From NCBI GenBank assembly GCA_031761875.1, contig CP134492.1, forward strand, positions 186,001 through 250,000: 64,000 nucleotides of DNA, read 5' to 3'. The notes under the pieces were generated by a model. That model saw only the letters and a program-made list of their open reading frames with translations. It was not told the origin of the DNA and made no database searches. This stretch comes from Bacillaceae bacterium IKA-2. GTDB lineage: Bacteria > Bacillota > Bacilli > Bacillales > Anaerobacillaceae. The translations under genes and the position numbers were made by a program. Below, one piece after another: positions 1 to 10,847 of the stretch; the first letter of the stretch is position 1; the number at the start of each line of letters is the position of its first letter.

Positions 1-242
1 AAGGCGTGTTTACAACCGGGAACTTGCCTGCTAACAATTTTTCTGATTCTTTCACCAGGAAAATCAGGGTCTGTTAAAATAATCACTCCCCTGCGCTCCT
101 TAGCTAGCTTTATTTGCTCGATAACTTGATGACCAATAGCTGAACCATTCGTTTCAATTGTATCGGCCTCTACCGCGTTTTTGACGGCCACTGTGTCATC
201 TTTTCCTTCAACGACAATAATTTCTTTAATTTTAATTTTCAT
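1..242 (-). CDS. rnmV: Ribonuclease M5 (N-terminal part, runs off the window)
   Basis: RNase M5 matures the 5S rRNA precursor in Firmicutes. Only the first 80 or so residues are present because the gene continues past base 1. The translation starts MKIKIKEIIVVEGKDD, the TOPRIM start with its conserved Glu, and reaches the second TOPRIM motif ILTDPDFPGERIR with the DPD acidic residues. The ATG is at 240-242. It lies downstream of yabE on the same strand, the order found in Bacillus (yabE-rnmV-ksgA). Identification rests on the TOPRIM motifs plus position and is strong. Confidence 0.93.
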   Translation of the reverse strand, partial: MKIKIKEIIVVEGKDDTVAVKNAVEADTIETNGSAIGHQVIEQIKLAKERRGVIILTDPDFPGERIRKIVSRQVPGCKHA

Positions 243-253
243 AAATCCCCCAA

Positions 254-405
254 TTGAGTGAAATTCACAATACCAATAAAATAGTCACATCAAGCTATAT
301 CTAGTAACTTGAATCAGTAGCGAGTTAGCTTGTAACTTTAAGCAATAACAAGTTCCCTAGTGTACCTAGTAGAGTCGAATAAATATTAGCAAATTCATTA
401 AATTT
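254..405. repeat. Degenerate copy of the MITE-like repeat seen near rpmH
   Basis: The yabE-rnmV gap contains a stretch (about 258-310) that resembles the repeats at 62875 and 63437: gaaattcacaataccaataaa followed by a tagtcaca/agcta block matches their left half. The right half is only weakly similar. No ORF is supported here. The element is called by eye and its limits are approximate. Confidence 0.4.
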
Positions 406-463
406 TTTTCTTCATAAATGAAACCTTCTCTTAGTATATAGCGTCTAATAATTTGAAACAAGA

Positions 464-489
464 AAGAGGCTGACTAAAGCCAGCCTCTT
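464..489 (-). terminator. Rho-independent terminator after yabE
   Basis: GAGGCTG (465-471) pairs with CAGCCTC (481-487), and on the minus strand the stem is followed by a T-rich run. It sits just past the yabE stop and should end that transcript. Confidence 0.75.
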
Positions 490-497
490 CTCATTAC

Positions 498-1778
498 TTA
501 TTTTACAATTCGTACTTGAACGTTTTTGCGACCCCATCTAAGAGCATCACTACGCTCTGCCATAAAAATATCAATTTTATTATTGACAATTGCTCCGCCA
601 GTGTCAGCAGCTTTATACTGACCCATAATAGTGCCATTGTACCTTACTTCAACAATTGAGCCTAATGGAATAACATTTGGATCAACGGCAACCACTCTTT
701 GATTCGGGTTTTCAATTAAATTTATCCCTGTTCTCGTTATTCCTGAACAACCGTTACAGTAGGCCGTGTAAGCTGTTGACGTAAATGATCGCCATTCTCC
801 AGATGCACTCACTGTAGATGGTGCACTCTTTGCGGGTTCGCTCTTTGCAGGTGTACTCTTTGCAGGTTCGCTCTTTGCAGGTGCGACACTACGAGAAACA
901 GTTGGTGTCGGTTGTTTTGTACCAACCGCGACAATACGGTCTTTACTATCTGAAACTAATTCAGTTTTGAGAAGTTCTCTTGATACTTCATCGCCATTTT
1001 CATAAATTACTTGATAATGCTTAGCAACCTTACCTTTTTGACCTTGCTGAACTTCTTGTTCAGTTCCACTAGTAAGTGAGTTATCATTTTTCGTTACTGT
1101 GGCAAAGTTTGTTGCTTCTTCAACAACATCGGTGACTTTTTCTACTCTGATGACATTGATATCTGTATTCGCTTTAACAATTTTCTCATTTGTCGGCTCT
1201 ACTCTATCAAGTTCTCCGAGAATGACTTTTTCACGCGCTAAAAAGTCAGCGACCGTTGTCGAAACCGTCCATACTTCTTTTTCTATATTATCGCTAAGTA
1301 ATGTGACAGCAAAAGCAGACTCAAACGTTATTTGCATATCCTCAACAAGCGCAGAATCTAAACTTGGTGTTATTTCATCGTATTCTCTTATTTCCAAGTT
1401 TAATTCTTCGAGGAAATCCTCTACCGTATTAGCCGTGGTCCAAGCCGGTCCCTTTTCGCCATCTTTTGTAAAAAAGACTAATTGCGCTGATAACCACTCA
1501 ACACTGAGATTGTCTGTTAACTTACTATCTAACGACGGTTCAATGTAATCATGTTCTCCTACTACTATATTATTCTCTAACATTAGCTCATCTACTGTTT
1601 TGGCATGAGTTTTCTGGGATCTTTCTTCCCCTTCTATTACCAGTGTAACTGATGTTTTTGTTAGCTCATAAGCCATAAAACTACCAACACCTACTAGTAA
1701 TATCATACTAAGGATGAACACGATTGTCTTTTTTCCCACTAAAGCATCAGAAAAAAGTTTTTTCATGTTTTGTAACAT
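498..1778 (-). CDS. yabE: YabE-like cell wall protein (DUF348 x3, G5, 3D domain)
   Basis: Predicted resuscitation-promoting-factor-like cell-wall protein of 426 residues. An N-terminal membrane anchor (about residues 18-40) is followed by three DUF348 repeats (about 45-90, 100-145, 155-200), a G5 domain (about 205-285), a Pro/Ala/Lys/Ser linker (about 295-330), and a C-terminal 3D domain with the Asp motifs VAVDPNVIPLGS and ADTGG...KIDIF (about 345-426). The 3D domain is the likely muralytic (lytic transglycosylase-type) part; this is known of the family, not shown here. A GGGGGAG ribosome site lies 9 bases before the ATG. Position between tatD and rnmV matches Bacillus. Confidence 0.9.
   Translation of the reverse strand: MLQNMKKLFSDALVGKKTIVFILSMILLVGVGSFMAYELTKTSVTLVIEGEERSQKTHAKTVDELMLENNIVVGEHDYIEPSLDSKLTDNLSVEWLSAQLVFFTKDGEKGPAWTTANTVEDFLEELNLEIREYDEITPSLDSALVEDMQITFESAFAVTLLSDNIEKEVWTVSTTVADFLAREKVILGELDRVEPTNEKIVKANTDINVIRVEKVTDVVEEATNFATVTKNDNSLTSGTEQEVQQGQKGKVAKHYQVIYENGDEVSRELLKTELVSDSKDRIVAVGTKQPTPTVSRSVAPAKSEPAKSTPAKSEPAKSAPSTVSASGEWRSFTSTAYTAYCNGCSGITRTGINLIENPNQRVVAVDPNVIPLGSIVEVRYNGTIMGQYKAADTGGAIVNNKIDIFMAERSDALRWGRKNVQVRIVK
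826..885. repeat. Four tandem 15-base repeats in yabE
   Basis: The unit ctctttgcaggttcg and close variants occur four times end to end (826, 841, 856, 871). In frame this encodes the repeated five-residue Pro-Ala-Lys-Ser-type linker between the G5 and 3D domains. Such an array can change copy number by slippage without breaking the frame. Confidence 0.85.
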
Positions 1779-2006
1779 AGATATAAACTCCCCCTTCTAA
1801 CGACCGAATTATAAACGTCTATGCTCATCTTGTCAATGTAAATAATTCCCTCCTTTGTATATTAGGTAATATTATCCCTGCAATTCATGAAAAAAGAAAC
1901 AAAAACAGTTCGACAAGACTAGCATATGTGGTCGGTCATCTTTGTAGAACTAAAGAAAAGAAAGTTCTTTTAGACAAGGTCTTATAATTTTCGACAAAAT
2001 TTACTA

Positions 2007-2774
2007 TCAGTTTATGGAAAAAAGTCTTTTCGCATTCTCATTTGTCTTTTCGACAACTTCATCGTATGTTATCCCTTTTAATTCGGCAATTGCCTCCGCT
2101 ATTAGCTTTACATGCTGAGGCTCGTTACGCTTTCCACGATAAGGATGGGGCGCTAGATAGGGAGAATCCGTTTCAATTAGCAGGCGATCTAAGCGAATTT
2201 CTTTTGCTACCTCTTTTGGTCGTTTAGCATTTTTAAATGTAACAGGACCTCCAAAGGAAATATAAAAATTCATATCAAGACATTGTTTGGCAATTTCTAA
2301 ACTACTACCAAAACAGTGCATAATCCCTCCTACCGCACTCGCCCCTTCTTCCTTTAAAATTTGAACAATATCCTCATGGGCATCCCGATTATGAATAATA
2401 ATTGGTAATTTTACTTTTTTCGCTAGCTGAATTTGCTTGCGAAAAACACGGCTTTGGACGTCCTTTGGCGATTTGTCCCAATGATAATCCAAGCCCATCT
2501 CTCCTAGTGCGACAACTTTAGGATGTGCAGCTAGTTCTTCGAGCCAAATTAAATGCTCTTCTTTAAAATCAATGGCATCGACAGGATGCCAGCCAACAGC
2601 AGCATAAATAAACTGATACTGTTCGGCTAACTTAATCGCACCGCGAATTGTTTTTTCGTCAAAACCGACGACTACGATATTCGTTACACCTACTGCTTGA
2701 GCTTGCTTTATCACTTCATCTACATCATCTTCAAATTGATCCGCATTTAAATGTGCGTGCGTGTCAAACAACAT
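2007..2774 (-). CDS. tatD: TatD family metal-dependent DNase/hydrolase
   Basis: Amidohydrolase-fold TatD protein (YabD in B. subtilis), predicted metal-dependent deoxyribonuclease. The metal ligands are visible in order: DTHAHLN near the N-terminus, GEMGLDYHWD, IIHNRDAH, MHCFG and ETDSPYL. I start it at the ATG at 2774 because a GGAGG (2783-2787) lies 8 bases upstream. An in-frame start 15 bases earlier would place the ribosome site inside the gene. This gives 255 residues, the usual family length. It is downstream of metG on the same strand. Confidence 0.93.
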   Translation of the reverse strand: MLFDTHAHLNADQFEDDVDEVIKQAQAVGVTNIVVVGFDEKTIRGAIKLAEQYQFIYAAVGWHPVDAIDFKEEHLIWLEELAAHPKVVALGEMGLDYHWDKSPKDVQSRVFRKQIQLAKKVKLPIIIHNRDAHEDIVQILKEEGASAVGGIMHCFGSSLEIAKQCLDMNFYISFGGPVTFKNAKRPKEVAKEIRLDRLLIETDSPYLAPHPYRGKRNEPQHVKLIAEAIAELKGITYDEVVEKTNENAKRLFSIN

Positions 2775-2888
2775 CTTAAAAACCTCCACTTGCTTAAGTT
2801 TGAATTTTGAGCGCTAATTTATTGTAAAAACGCATCTATTTCACTGTCATTCAATTCAGCATCAAAAAATCTTTTTTTGCGATTGCTA

Positions 2889-4850
<1,962 letters not shown>

Positions 4851-4858
4851 TTATAATA

Positions 4859-5096
4859 GAAAAGCACAAGCGCCTTGATAGATTCGAAAAATGTTGGAGA
4901 CTAACCATAAAGAGGCGCTTTTTACCTCTGCATGGTTAGTTGAAACATTCGAGAACCTAGGCGCTGCAGCTAGACATAGAAAAGCACAAGCGCCTTGGTA
5001 GGTTCGAAAAATGTTGGAGACTAACCATTAAGAGGCGCTTTTTGCCTCTGCATGGTTAGTTGAAACATTCGAGAACCTAGGCGCTGCAGCTAGACA
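4859..5096. repeat. Tandem pair of about 118-base hairpin repeats in the metG leader
   Basis: Two near-identical units (4859-4976 and 4979-5096, period 120) start gaaaagcacaagcgcc and end gctagaca. Each folds almost end to end on itself: AGCGCC with GGCGCT, ATGTT with AACAT, AACCAT with ATGGTT, and an inner AGAGGC/CCTCT stem. They lie between the T-box terminator and metG, so they are part of the metG mRNA leader. Other copies are at 20452, 50380 and elsewhere in this window. Confidence 0.85.
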
Positions 5097-5098
5097 AA

Positions 5099-5385
5099 AA
5101 GCCCCCGCCCTATAGAGGGACGAGAGCTAATATTCTCACGTGTTACCACCCAATTCCCCTTGCTTCTCACGAGTCAAGGCTCAGTAAGTTACGCTTTTGT
5201 AACTTTACCTGACTAACGCTCAGGCCACGTCACCCTCTCATCACACAGTAACTTAAAGGTGATTCCTCCGAGACCATTTTCAAAAGTTCAGCCTATACCA
5301 GTTTTCAGCTCCCCTGGTTCTCTGCTTTATGAACACTCATAAATAGGTATTCCTTTTTACTTATCTCTTCAATGGAAAAATATAC
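5099..5385 (-). promoter_or_regulatory. T-box riboswitch leader of metG, AUG specifier
   Basis: On the minus strand the T-box core GGGTGGTAACACG (about 5140-5153) precedes a GC-rich terminator hairpin with T-run (5099-5130). Upstream is a long structured stem I region including an AGAGAACCAGGG block. The candidate specifier triplet is AUG at 5277-5275, in the context AAA-AUG-GUCUCGGAG. The serS leader in this window has the parallel context GAA-UCC-GUCCCAGAG, which supports both readings. Methionine specificity is inferred from this triplet and the gene downstream. The 5' boundary is approximate. Confidence 0.8.
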
Positions 5386-5495
5386 GAGTTCATAATTTCT
5401 TTACGGTTTTTTTAAAGCCTTTGGCAAAAATATACCTAAACAAACATATTATTGTCAAGTTTGTCCAAAAAACATTATTATTAACAATTATTTTT

Positions 5496-5533
5496 TGTCG
5501 AATTTATAGTGAATTACTATTATTTTTGTCGAA
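5496..5533. promoter_or_regulatory. Two Spo0A-box-like TGTCGAA sites upstream of abrB
   Basis: TGTCGAA occurs at 5496-5502 and 5527-5533, 31 bases apart in the same orientation, in the AT-rich gap between the metG T-box and abrB. They match the 0A box TGNCGAA. They are about 180 bases upstream of the abrB promoter, so a role there is uncertain. The rest of 5386-5707 is AT-rich without a supported gene. Confidence 0.4.
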
Positions 5534-5707
5534 TTAACACTTGGTTAATTTTTAAAATTTAATTAAATTCTTCCATTTTATTCCCGTTTTTTTCCTTTAC
5601 AGAAAAAATACAAGTATTGCCAACAGCTTATAAACGTTGATATACCAACAAATTAAAAATATTTTTTTAAAAAATTCTACAAAACTAGCAAAAACTTGAA
5701 ATAATAA

Positions 5708-5736
5708 TTGACTTGTTTTGGAATTTTTGGTATTCT
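5708..5736 (+). promoter_or_regulatory. Sigma-A promoter of abrB
   Basis: TTGACT (5708-5713), a 17-base spacer and TATTCT (5731-5736) make a good sigma-A promoter. The predicted start is near 5743, about 70 bases before the abrB ATG. Confidence 0.75.
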
Positions 5737-5753
5737 AGATTTACAGAAAAATA

Positions 5754-5760
5754 TGTCGAA
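5754..5760 (+). promoter_or_regulatory. Spo0A box just downstream of the abrB promoter
   Basis: A perfect TGTCGAA lies about 11-17 bases after the inferred transcription start. In B. subtilis, Spo0A~P represses abrB through 0A boxes placed just downstream of its start sites, so this is the expected position for the same switch. Confidence 0.65.
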
Positions 5761-5814
5761 AATTGCTGAATTCCGATATAAATCTTAGAACATACTATAC
5801 TAGGGGGATAAAAA

Positions 5815-6102
5815 ATGAAATCTACAGGAATTGTTCGTAAAGTTGATGAATTAGGACGTGTCGTTATTCCTATCGAGCTTCGCCGTACTCTTGATATTGC
5901 TGAAAAGGATGCTTTAGAAATTTATGTCGATGGTGAAAAAATTATTTTAAAGAAGTACAAGCCTAACATGACTTGCCAAGTAACTGGTGAAGTAAATGAC
6001 GATAACCTTTCTTTAGCTGGTGGGAAAATTATTTTAAGCCCGGGCGGTGCAAAAGATATTATTGTTGAACTACAGAATTACGTTCAAAGCACAACAAAAT
6101 AA
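5815..6102 (+). CDS. abrB: Transition-state regulator AbrB
   Basis: Global DNA-binding repressor of post-exponential genes, acting as a tetramer. The 95-residue protein starts MKSTGIVRKVDELGRVVIPI, the classic swapped-hairpin SpoVT/AbrB DNA-binding domain (residues 1-50), and ends in the AbrB multimerisation region. Length equals that of the B. subtilis family. A TAGGGGG ribosome site precedes the ATG. It is one of few plus-strand genes here and is flanked by its own promoter, a Spo0A box and a terminator, as in Bacillus between metS and rsmI. Confidence 0.97.
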   Translation: MKSTGIVRKVDELGRVVIPIELRRTLDIAEKDALEIYVDGEKIILKKYKPNMTCQVTGEVNDDNLSLAGGKIILSPGGAKDIIVELQNYVQSTTK

Positions 6103-6110
6103 TTTTCATT

Positions 6111-6144
6111 AAAATAGGCTGACCATATGTCAGCCTATTTTTTT
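6111..6144 (+). terminator. Terminator after abrB
   Basis: AATAGGCTGAC pairs with GTCAGCCTATT and is followed by seven T residues. It ends abrB; the A-run on the other side may let it also serve the converging rsmI transcript. Confidence 0.85.
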
Positions 6145-6159
6145 GTCTAGCTGCAGCTT

Positions 6160-7026
6160 CTAATTATGGTAAATTTGGTAAACTTCACGCTTTTGGACGT
6201 TACGATCTTTTGCTACCTGTTTAATTGCGTCTTTAGAAGATAACTGAAGGACAATATAATGATTGATATGTTGGAGTGTTGTCAACTCTGTCCACCACTG
6301 GGCCTCAGTACCGTTAAGTTCCAGATCAGCCCCTTCCAAGACAAGGCAATATTCTCCCCGCGGATTTTCTTTTTCATAATGACTAATTACTTCACTAATA
6401 TTACCTCTAATAAACTCTTCAAATTTCTTTGAAAGTTCGCGGCAAACAGCGATTTTTCGATCACCTAACTGCTCCAATATTAGCTGTAACGTTTCCTTTA
6501 TACGGTGCGGAGATTCATAAAAAATGATTGGACTTTCCATGTTTTTTAACTGCTCTAATTGTTTTTTCTTATCCTTTTTTTGCCTATCTAAAAATCCATA
6601 AAAGAAAAAATGGTCTGTCGGTAACCCAGACGCAATTAGAGCTGGAAGAGCTGCATTTGCTCCAGGTAAAGGGATAACATTAATTTTTTCTGCAAGACAG
6701 CTTACAACTAATTCATAGCCTGGATCAGAAATCGCTGGCATTCCGGCATCACTTACTAAAGCAACTTTTTTCCCGTTACGAAGATCTTCTAGCAACTTAT
6801 AACCGCTCGTTTGTTTATTATGATCATGATAACTAACTAATTTTGTCTGAATTTGAAAATGATTACATAGCTTTATCGTTTGTCTTGTATCCTCAGCCGC
6901 AATCACATCAACTTCCTTTAAAATAGTTAAGGCTCGGTATGTAATGTCCTCCAAATTGCCAATGGGTGTAGGAACTAAATATAGGGCACCTGCTTCTTCA
7001 TTATGAAAACTTTTTTGTATCCACAT
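6160..7026 (-). CDS. rsmI: 16S rRNA (cytidine-1402-2'-O)-methyltransferase
   Basis: SAM-dependent tetrapyrrole-methylase-fold enzyme that 2'-O-methylates C1402 in the 16S decoding centre. The signature PTPIGNLEDITYRA is at about residues 19-32, AAEDTRQT at about 55, and the glycine-rich VSDAGMPAISDPG at about 92-104. At 288 residues it is full length (YabC, 292 in B. subtilis). The gene is 32 bases downstream of yabB. In B. subtilis a small GIY-YIG gene (yazA) lies between them; it is absent here. Confidence 0.95.
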   Translation of the reverse strand: MWIQKSFHNEEAGALYLVPTPIGNLEDITYRALTILKEVDVIAAEDTRQTIKLCNHFQIQTKLVSYHDHNKQTSGYKLLEDLRNGKKVALVSDAGMPAISDPGYELVVSCLAEKINVIPLPGANAALPALIASGLPTDHFFFYGFLDRQKKDKKKQLEQLKNMESPIIFYESPHRIKETLQLILEQLGDRKIAVCRELSKKFEEFIRGNISEVISHYEKENPRGEYCLVLEGADLELNGTEAQWWTELTTLQHINHYIVLQLSSKDAIKQVAKDRNVQKREVYQIYHN

Positions 7027-7058
7027 TATTTTTACACTACTCCTCGTAAATCAATTAA

Positions 7059-7796
7059 TTAAGAAAAATAGATTTCCTTAAACTTGTCTGTATAAGTATT
7101 GTCTTCATTGTAAACAACAAGCGGCTTTAGTATTTTTACACCCGGCCTCCCTCTTTTTACTCCTTCAATAAGTAAGATATTAGCTTCTTTGGCTGTTTTT
7201 GGGTGGACAAACTGAATTTTTTTTGGTTCAATTTGATACTTTTTCATAACCAATATCATATCTATTAACCGCTCTGGTCGATGGACAATCGCTATCTTTC
7301 CTTTTTGTTTTACCAGCTCGCTACTGACGCGAATCACATCATCTAGGCTGCAATGAATTTCGTGTCTTGCAATAGCAAAATGTTTATTTTCATTCCAGGC
7401 TTTTTCCGTGACTGTTTTAAAATATGGTGGATTACATGTAACTACATCAAATTTTTCTTTTCCTAGTTTTTCAACAGTATTTTTTAGATCATCATGATAA
7501 AAATGAATTTGATGTTGTAAGTCATTAACCTCGGCAGTACGGATTGCCATTTGATAAAGACGTTCTTGAATTTCAACACCCGTAATCTCCGCTTTGCTTC
7601 TTTCAGATAATAAGACTGGAATTGCCCCATTACCAGTACATAGATCTATTATTTTTCCTTTTTGAATCGGTACATAGCAAAATTTTGCTAACAGAACCGC
7701 ATCCATTGAAAATGAAAAGACATCAGAGCTTTGAATAATTTTATTGTTCTGATTAGGTAAGTAATCAATTCGTTCATCTTGCTCTAGTCTAACCAT
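7059..7796 (-). CDS. yabB: YabB, tRNA1(Val) A37 N6-methyltransferase-like (TrmN6 family)
   Basis: Class I SAM-dependent methyltransferase of 245 residues. [17 protein letters not shown] (about 48-64) is the SAM-binding motif I, and VTCNPPYF (about 118-125) is the NPPY catalytic motif typical of N6-adenine methyltransferases. The YabB/TrmN6 assignment rests on this plus its place between yabA and rsmI; the tRNA target is inferred from the family. GAGAGGA lies 7 bases before the ATG. Confidence 0.88.
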   Translation of the reverse strand: MVRLEQDERIDYLPNQNNKIIQSSDVFSFSMDAVLLAKFCYVPIQKGKIIDLCTGNGAIPVLLSERSKAEITGVEIQERLYQMAIRTAEVNDLQHQIHFYHDDLKNTVEKLGKEKFDVVTCNPPYFKTVTEKAWNENKHFAIARHEIHCSLDDVIRVSSELVKQKGKIAIVHRPERLIDMILVMKKYQIEPKKIQFVHPKTAKEANILLIEGVKRGRPGVKILKPLVVYNEDNTYTDKFKEIYFS

Positions 7797-7913
7797 ATTT
7801 AATTCCTCTCAGATTTATTATTTATAAATACGGATAGAACACCCGTTACTTTAGCGATGGGAGGTTCATTTTTTGATTATAGCAAACAAAAGCAAGTCAA
7901 CGCTAGAAAACAC

Positions 7914-8014
7914 GAAAAGGACTGAAGCGGTCGAGCCGATGGGGCTTGCTCCTGCGGTTACTCGTCGCAAAACCTGCTATGAAGTAACGCAATGATGTGT
8001 CTTGAAGCTAGACA
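7914..8014. repeat. Copy of the gaaaagcg...gctagaca repeat (short subfamily)
   Basis: Begins cacgaaaagg and ends gaagctagaca. The core, from ggttactcgtcgcaaaacctg to the end, closely matches the copies at 59004 and, reversed, at 30645 and 59590. It fills most of the 310-base yabB-yabA gap, which otherwise holds only the yabA terminator. Confidence 0.75.
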
Positions 8015-8065
8015 GACACGAAAATTTTAAACTTTCTTACCTGAATGAATTTCATTCACTTATAA

Positions 8066-8098
8066 AAAAAAAGAGGCTCCTATTGGAAGGTAAGCCTC
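8066..8098 (-). terminator. Terminator after yabA
   Basis: GAGGCT pairs with AGCCTC (8073-8098) and is followed on the minus strand by nine or more T residues. It separates yabA from yabB. Confidence 0.75.
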
Positions 8099-8106
8099 TA
8101 AAAGTA

Positions 8107-8454
8107 CTACTTTTTATTTAAGAACGACAGGCAAAATAGACAATCCCCTTCTTTACGAATGCTTCCGTAGTGAAGGTTACAAATGTGAAATCCTTCATGA
8201 TACAACCGAGCTAGGTTATCGTACCCTTCTCCAACATCATTTCTTTCTTTTCCTTGTTTTGTTTTCTTTTTTTCTTCCTCTTGTTCCGCTTCTTTTTCAA
8301 TTCGCGAACGTAGATGGTCATTTTCAATCTTAAGATGTTGGTTCTCTTCTAGGAGAAGTGCTAAATGCTCTTTTAATTCTCCTAACTCACGATAAAGACC
8401 ACCTATTTTTTCTTCCATAAGACTGACTCGTGAAAAGACCTCGTTTTTATCCAC
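8107..8454 (-). CDS. yabA: Replication initiation control protein YabA
   Basis: Negative regulator of initiation that bridges DnaA and the DnaN clamp. Residues 1-60 form a leucine-zipper-like coiled coil, a charged linker follows, and the C-terminal domain [18 protein letters not shown] contains the Cys/His zinc ligands. I start at the GTG at 8454 (giving [10 protein letters not shown]...), because GAGGTG at 8464-8469 lies 9 bases upstream. A GTG at 8466 would overlap that ribosome site. 115 residues matches the family. It follows ricT with a 31-base gap. Confidence 0.93.
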   Translation of the reverse strand: MDKNEVFSRVSLMEEKIGGLYRELGELKEHLALLLEENQHLKIENDHLRSRIEKEAEQEEEKKKTKQGKERNDVGEGYDNLARLYHEGFHICNLHYGSIRKEGDCLFCLSFLNKK

Positions 8455-8485
8455 GTTACTTAACACCTCAATATTTTTGGTATGA

Positions 8486-9304
8486 CTAGGTATTGCTAGG
8501 TATTGCTCCTTCGTTCATGAGCTCATCGAGAGTATATTCCATGACTCGCTCGTCCGCTAACTGAATTTGAACTAGATGCTCTAATATATTTAAACCAGTT
8601 ACTCGCCCTTTTCCATGTGCTGTCATAATCGACTTTCCTATATCCGGAAGAAGTCGCTTCGCGGTTTCATAATTATCATTTTCATATTTTAAACAGCACA
8701 TTAATCTTCCGCACAAACCAGAAATCTTGGTCGGGTTTAAGGACAAGTTCTGATCCTTTGCCATCTTAATTGACACAGGCTCAAAATCACCAAGAAAAGA
8801 GGAACAACATAAAATTCTACCGCAAGGACCAATTCCCCCTAACATCTTAGCTTCGTCACGAACACCAATTTGCCGTAATTCAATCCTTGTCCGAAAAATT
8901 GCTGCCAAATCTTTGACAAGCTCCCTAAAATCAATACGACCATCTGCTGTAAAATAAAAAAGTACTTTATTTCGATCAAATGTATATTCTACATCAACAA
9001 GTTTCATATCAAGAGTATGTTCTTGAATTTTTTCATGACAGACGTCAAAAGCTTCTTTGGCGGCTTGCTTATTTTCTTCGACTGTTGTTTTGTCTATCTC
9101 ATTTGCAAACCGAATTACTTTTTTTAATGGAAAAACAACATCTTGGTCTTCAACAAGCTTTTTACCAATAACCACTTTTCCGAACTCTATACCTCTAGCA
9201 GTTTCAACTATGACTAGATCACTTTTTTGTACATCTATATCTTCAGGGGAGAAATAATATATTTTTCCCGCTTTTTTAAACCTAACACCGACTACTTGAT
9301 GCAC
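8486..9304 (-). CDS. ricT: RicT (YaaT), PSP1-domain regulator of RNase Y and Spo0A phosphorelay
   Basis: Part of the RicA-RicF-RicT complex that stimulates RNase Y cleavage and affects sporulation and biofilm formation. The PSP1 domain spans about residues 60-145. Two cysteine clusters, [12 protein letters not shown] and [12 protein letters not shown], supply the ligands for the 4Fe-4S clusters of the complex. The start is a GTG with GGAGGG ten bases upstream. 272 residues is normal. It sits 6 bases after holB in the tmk-darA-holB-ricT-yabA operon. Confidence 0.94.
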   Translation of the reverse strand: MHQVVGVRFKKAGKIYYFSPEDIDVQKSDLVIVETARGIEFGKVVIGKKLVEDQDVVFPLKKVIRFANEIDKTTVEENKQAAKEAFDVCHEKIQEHTLDMKLVDVEYTFDRNKVLFYFTADGRIDFRELVKDLAAIFRTRIELRQIGVRDEAKMLGGIGPCGRILCCSSFLGDFEPVSIKMAKDQNLSLNPTKISGLCGRLMCCLKYENDNYETAKRLLPDIGKSIMTAHGKGRVTGLNILEHLVQIQLADERVMEYTLDELMNEGAIPSNT

Positions 9305-9310
9305 TATACT

Positions 9311-10297
9311 TTATCCCTCCTGCAACCTCAGCATTAATTGCTCGATTAATAATTGAGGATTTACATTTGCAATTAGACGCCTCTTCGCTTCTAAAATTAC
9401 CGCCATCTGTTGGCTCACTTTCTGCTGTGAGCTATTTAATGCATGCCGTTCTAATTTATCAATCTGATCAACAAAGATAAGTTGATCTTTATTTTCTATT
9501 AGGGTACGTAACACATCTCGATACCATAACAGTAGTAGATCAAAACCTATATTTAATTGATTTTTCTCTTTAAAATGAGAAAACCAACTCTCTTGTAAAG
9601 TGAGCATAACCTGATGTGGTCTTGTACACACTTCTTCTACTAATTGTATCATTATGACTCGGGCTTGTGCAATCCATTCATCAGCATAAAGCTGATTAGC
9701 TTCTTCAATATCATTAGTTAATTGGCTTAAAAGCATTGCTATCGGCTTAGAAATACCATTTTGCTCCAAATTACTCATTAATTTAAGCGGTCTTAGCGGA
9801 GTAAAGGAGATAATTTGTGTTCTTGACAAGACTGTACTCAACAATCGATGAGCTTCTGTCGTTGTCAGTACAGCAACAGACTGACCGTCAGGCTCCTCCA
9901 AAAACTTTAAAAGTCCATTCGCCGCACTTATTGTCATCTTCTCTGCATCTTCAATAATATAAAATTTTCTTCCTGATTCCATACCACGGTAGGAAAACTC
10001 TTTTTTTAAGTGGCGAATTTGTTCAATTTTTATCGATTGGCCATCAGGTTTAATTGCATGCACGTCCGGATGATTACCTGAACTGATCCGTTTACAATTA
10101 GGACAATTTTCGCACGCATTAACTCCTTCTTTCTCATCGCATAAAAATGTTTTCGCTAGTTGAAAGGCTACTTGTCTCTTTCCAGTACCTTTAGCTCCTT
10201 CAAATAAATATGCATGGGACAACCGTTTTTTTTTGATACTATTTGTAATAATCTTGACGACTTTTTCCTGAGTTTCTAGCAACTGATCCCACGTCAT
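9311..10297 (-). CDS. holB: DNA polymerase III delta' subunit
   Basis: Clamp-loader subunit of 328 residues. GAKGTGKRQ (about 35-43) is the P-loop, CENCPNCKRIS is the zinc module, and a C-terminal collar domain follows. It pairs with the DnaX protein encoded at 20961-22643. GAGG lies 5 bases before the ATG. It is 11 bases downstream of darA; the yaaR gene that sits between them in B. subtilis is missing. Confidence 0.94.
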   Translation of the reverse strand: MTWDQLLETQEKVVKIITNSIKKKRLSHAYLFEGAKGTGKRQVAFQLAKTFLCDEKEGVNACENCPNCKRISSGNHPDVHAIKPDGQSIKIEQIRHLKKEFSYRGMESGRKFYIIEDAEKMTISAANGLLKFLEEPDGQSVAVLTTTEAHRLLSTVLSRTQIISFTPLRPLKLMSNLEQNGISKPIAMLLSQLTNDIEEANQLYADEWIAQARVIMIQLVEEVCTRPHQVMLTLQESWFSHFKEKNQLNIGFDLLLLWYRDVLRTLIENKDQLIFVDQIDKLERHALNSSQQKVSQQMAVILEAKRRLIANVNPQLLIEQLMLRLQEG

Positions 10298-10308
10298 TTT
10301 AGCCTCAC

Positions 10309-10641
<333 letters not shown>

Positions 10642-10847
10642 CTAAAACCTCCTTGAAGAGTCATTATCTATTAAAAAAACTTTCCATGCGAAATAATAAG
10701 TTACCATTATTTTTTCCATTTGTTACTATCTTATTATAACAGATACAACTACATGGCGCCTAGTTGAGGAACTCTTATATTCTAAAAAAAAAAGCCTGTA
10801 GAGTTGAAAAAATCTTCATTTTATGGACACCACGAACTATTTTATAA

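Noticed and set aside
1099-1548. 149-codon open frame antisense to yabE
   Set aside because: Serine/threonine-rich low-complexity translation and no ribosome site; it mirrors the Glu/Asp-rich yabE frame.
4859-5096. Two direct repeats as a possible CRISPR array
   Set aside because: The units are 118 bases, self-complementary and adjacent with no unique spacers; no cas genes nearby.
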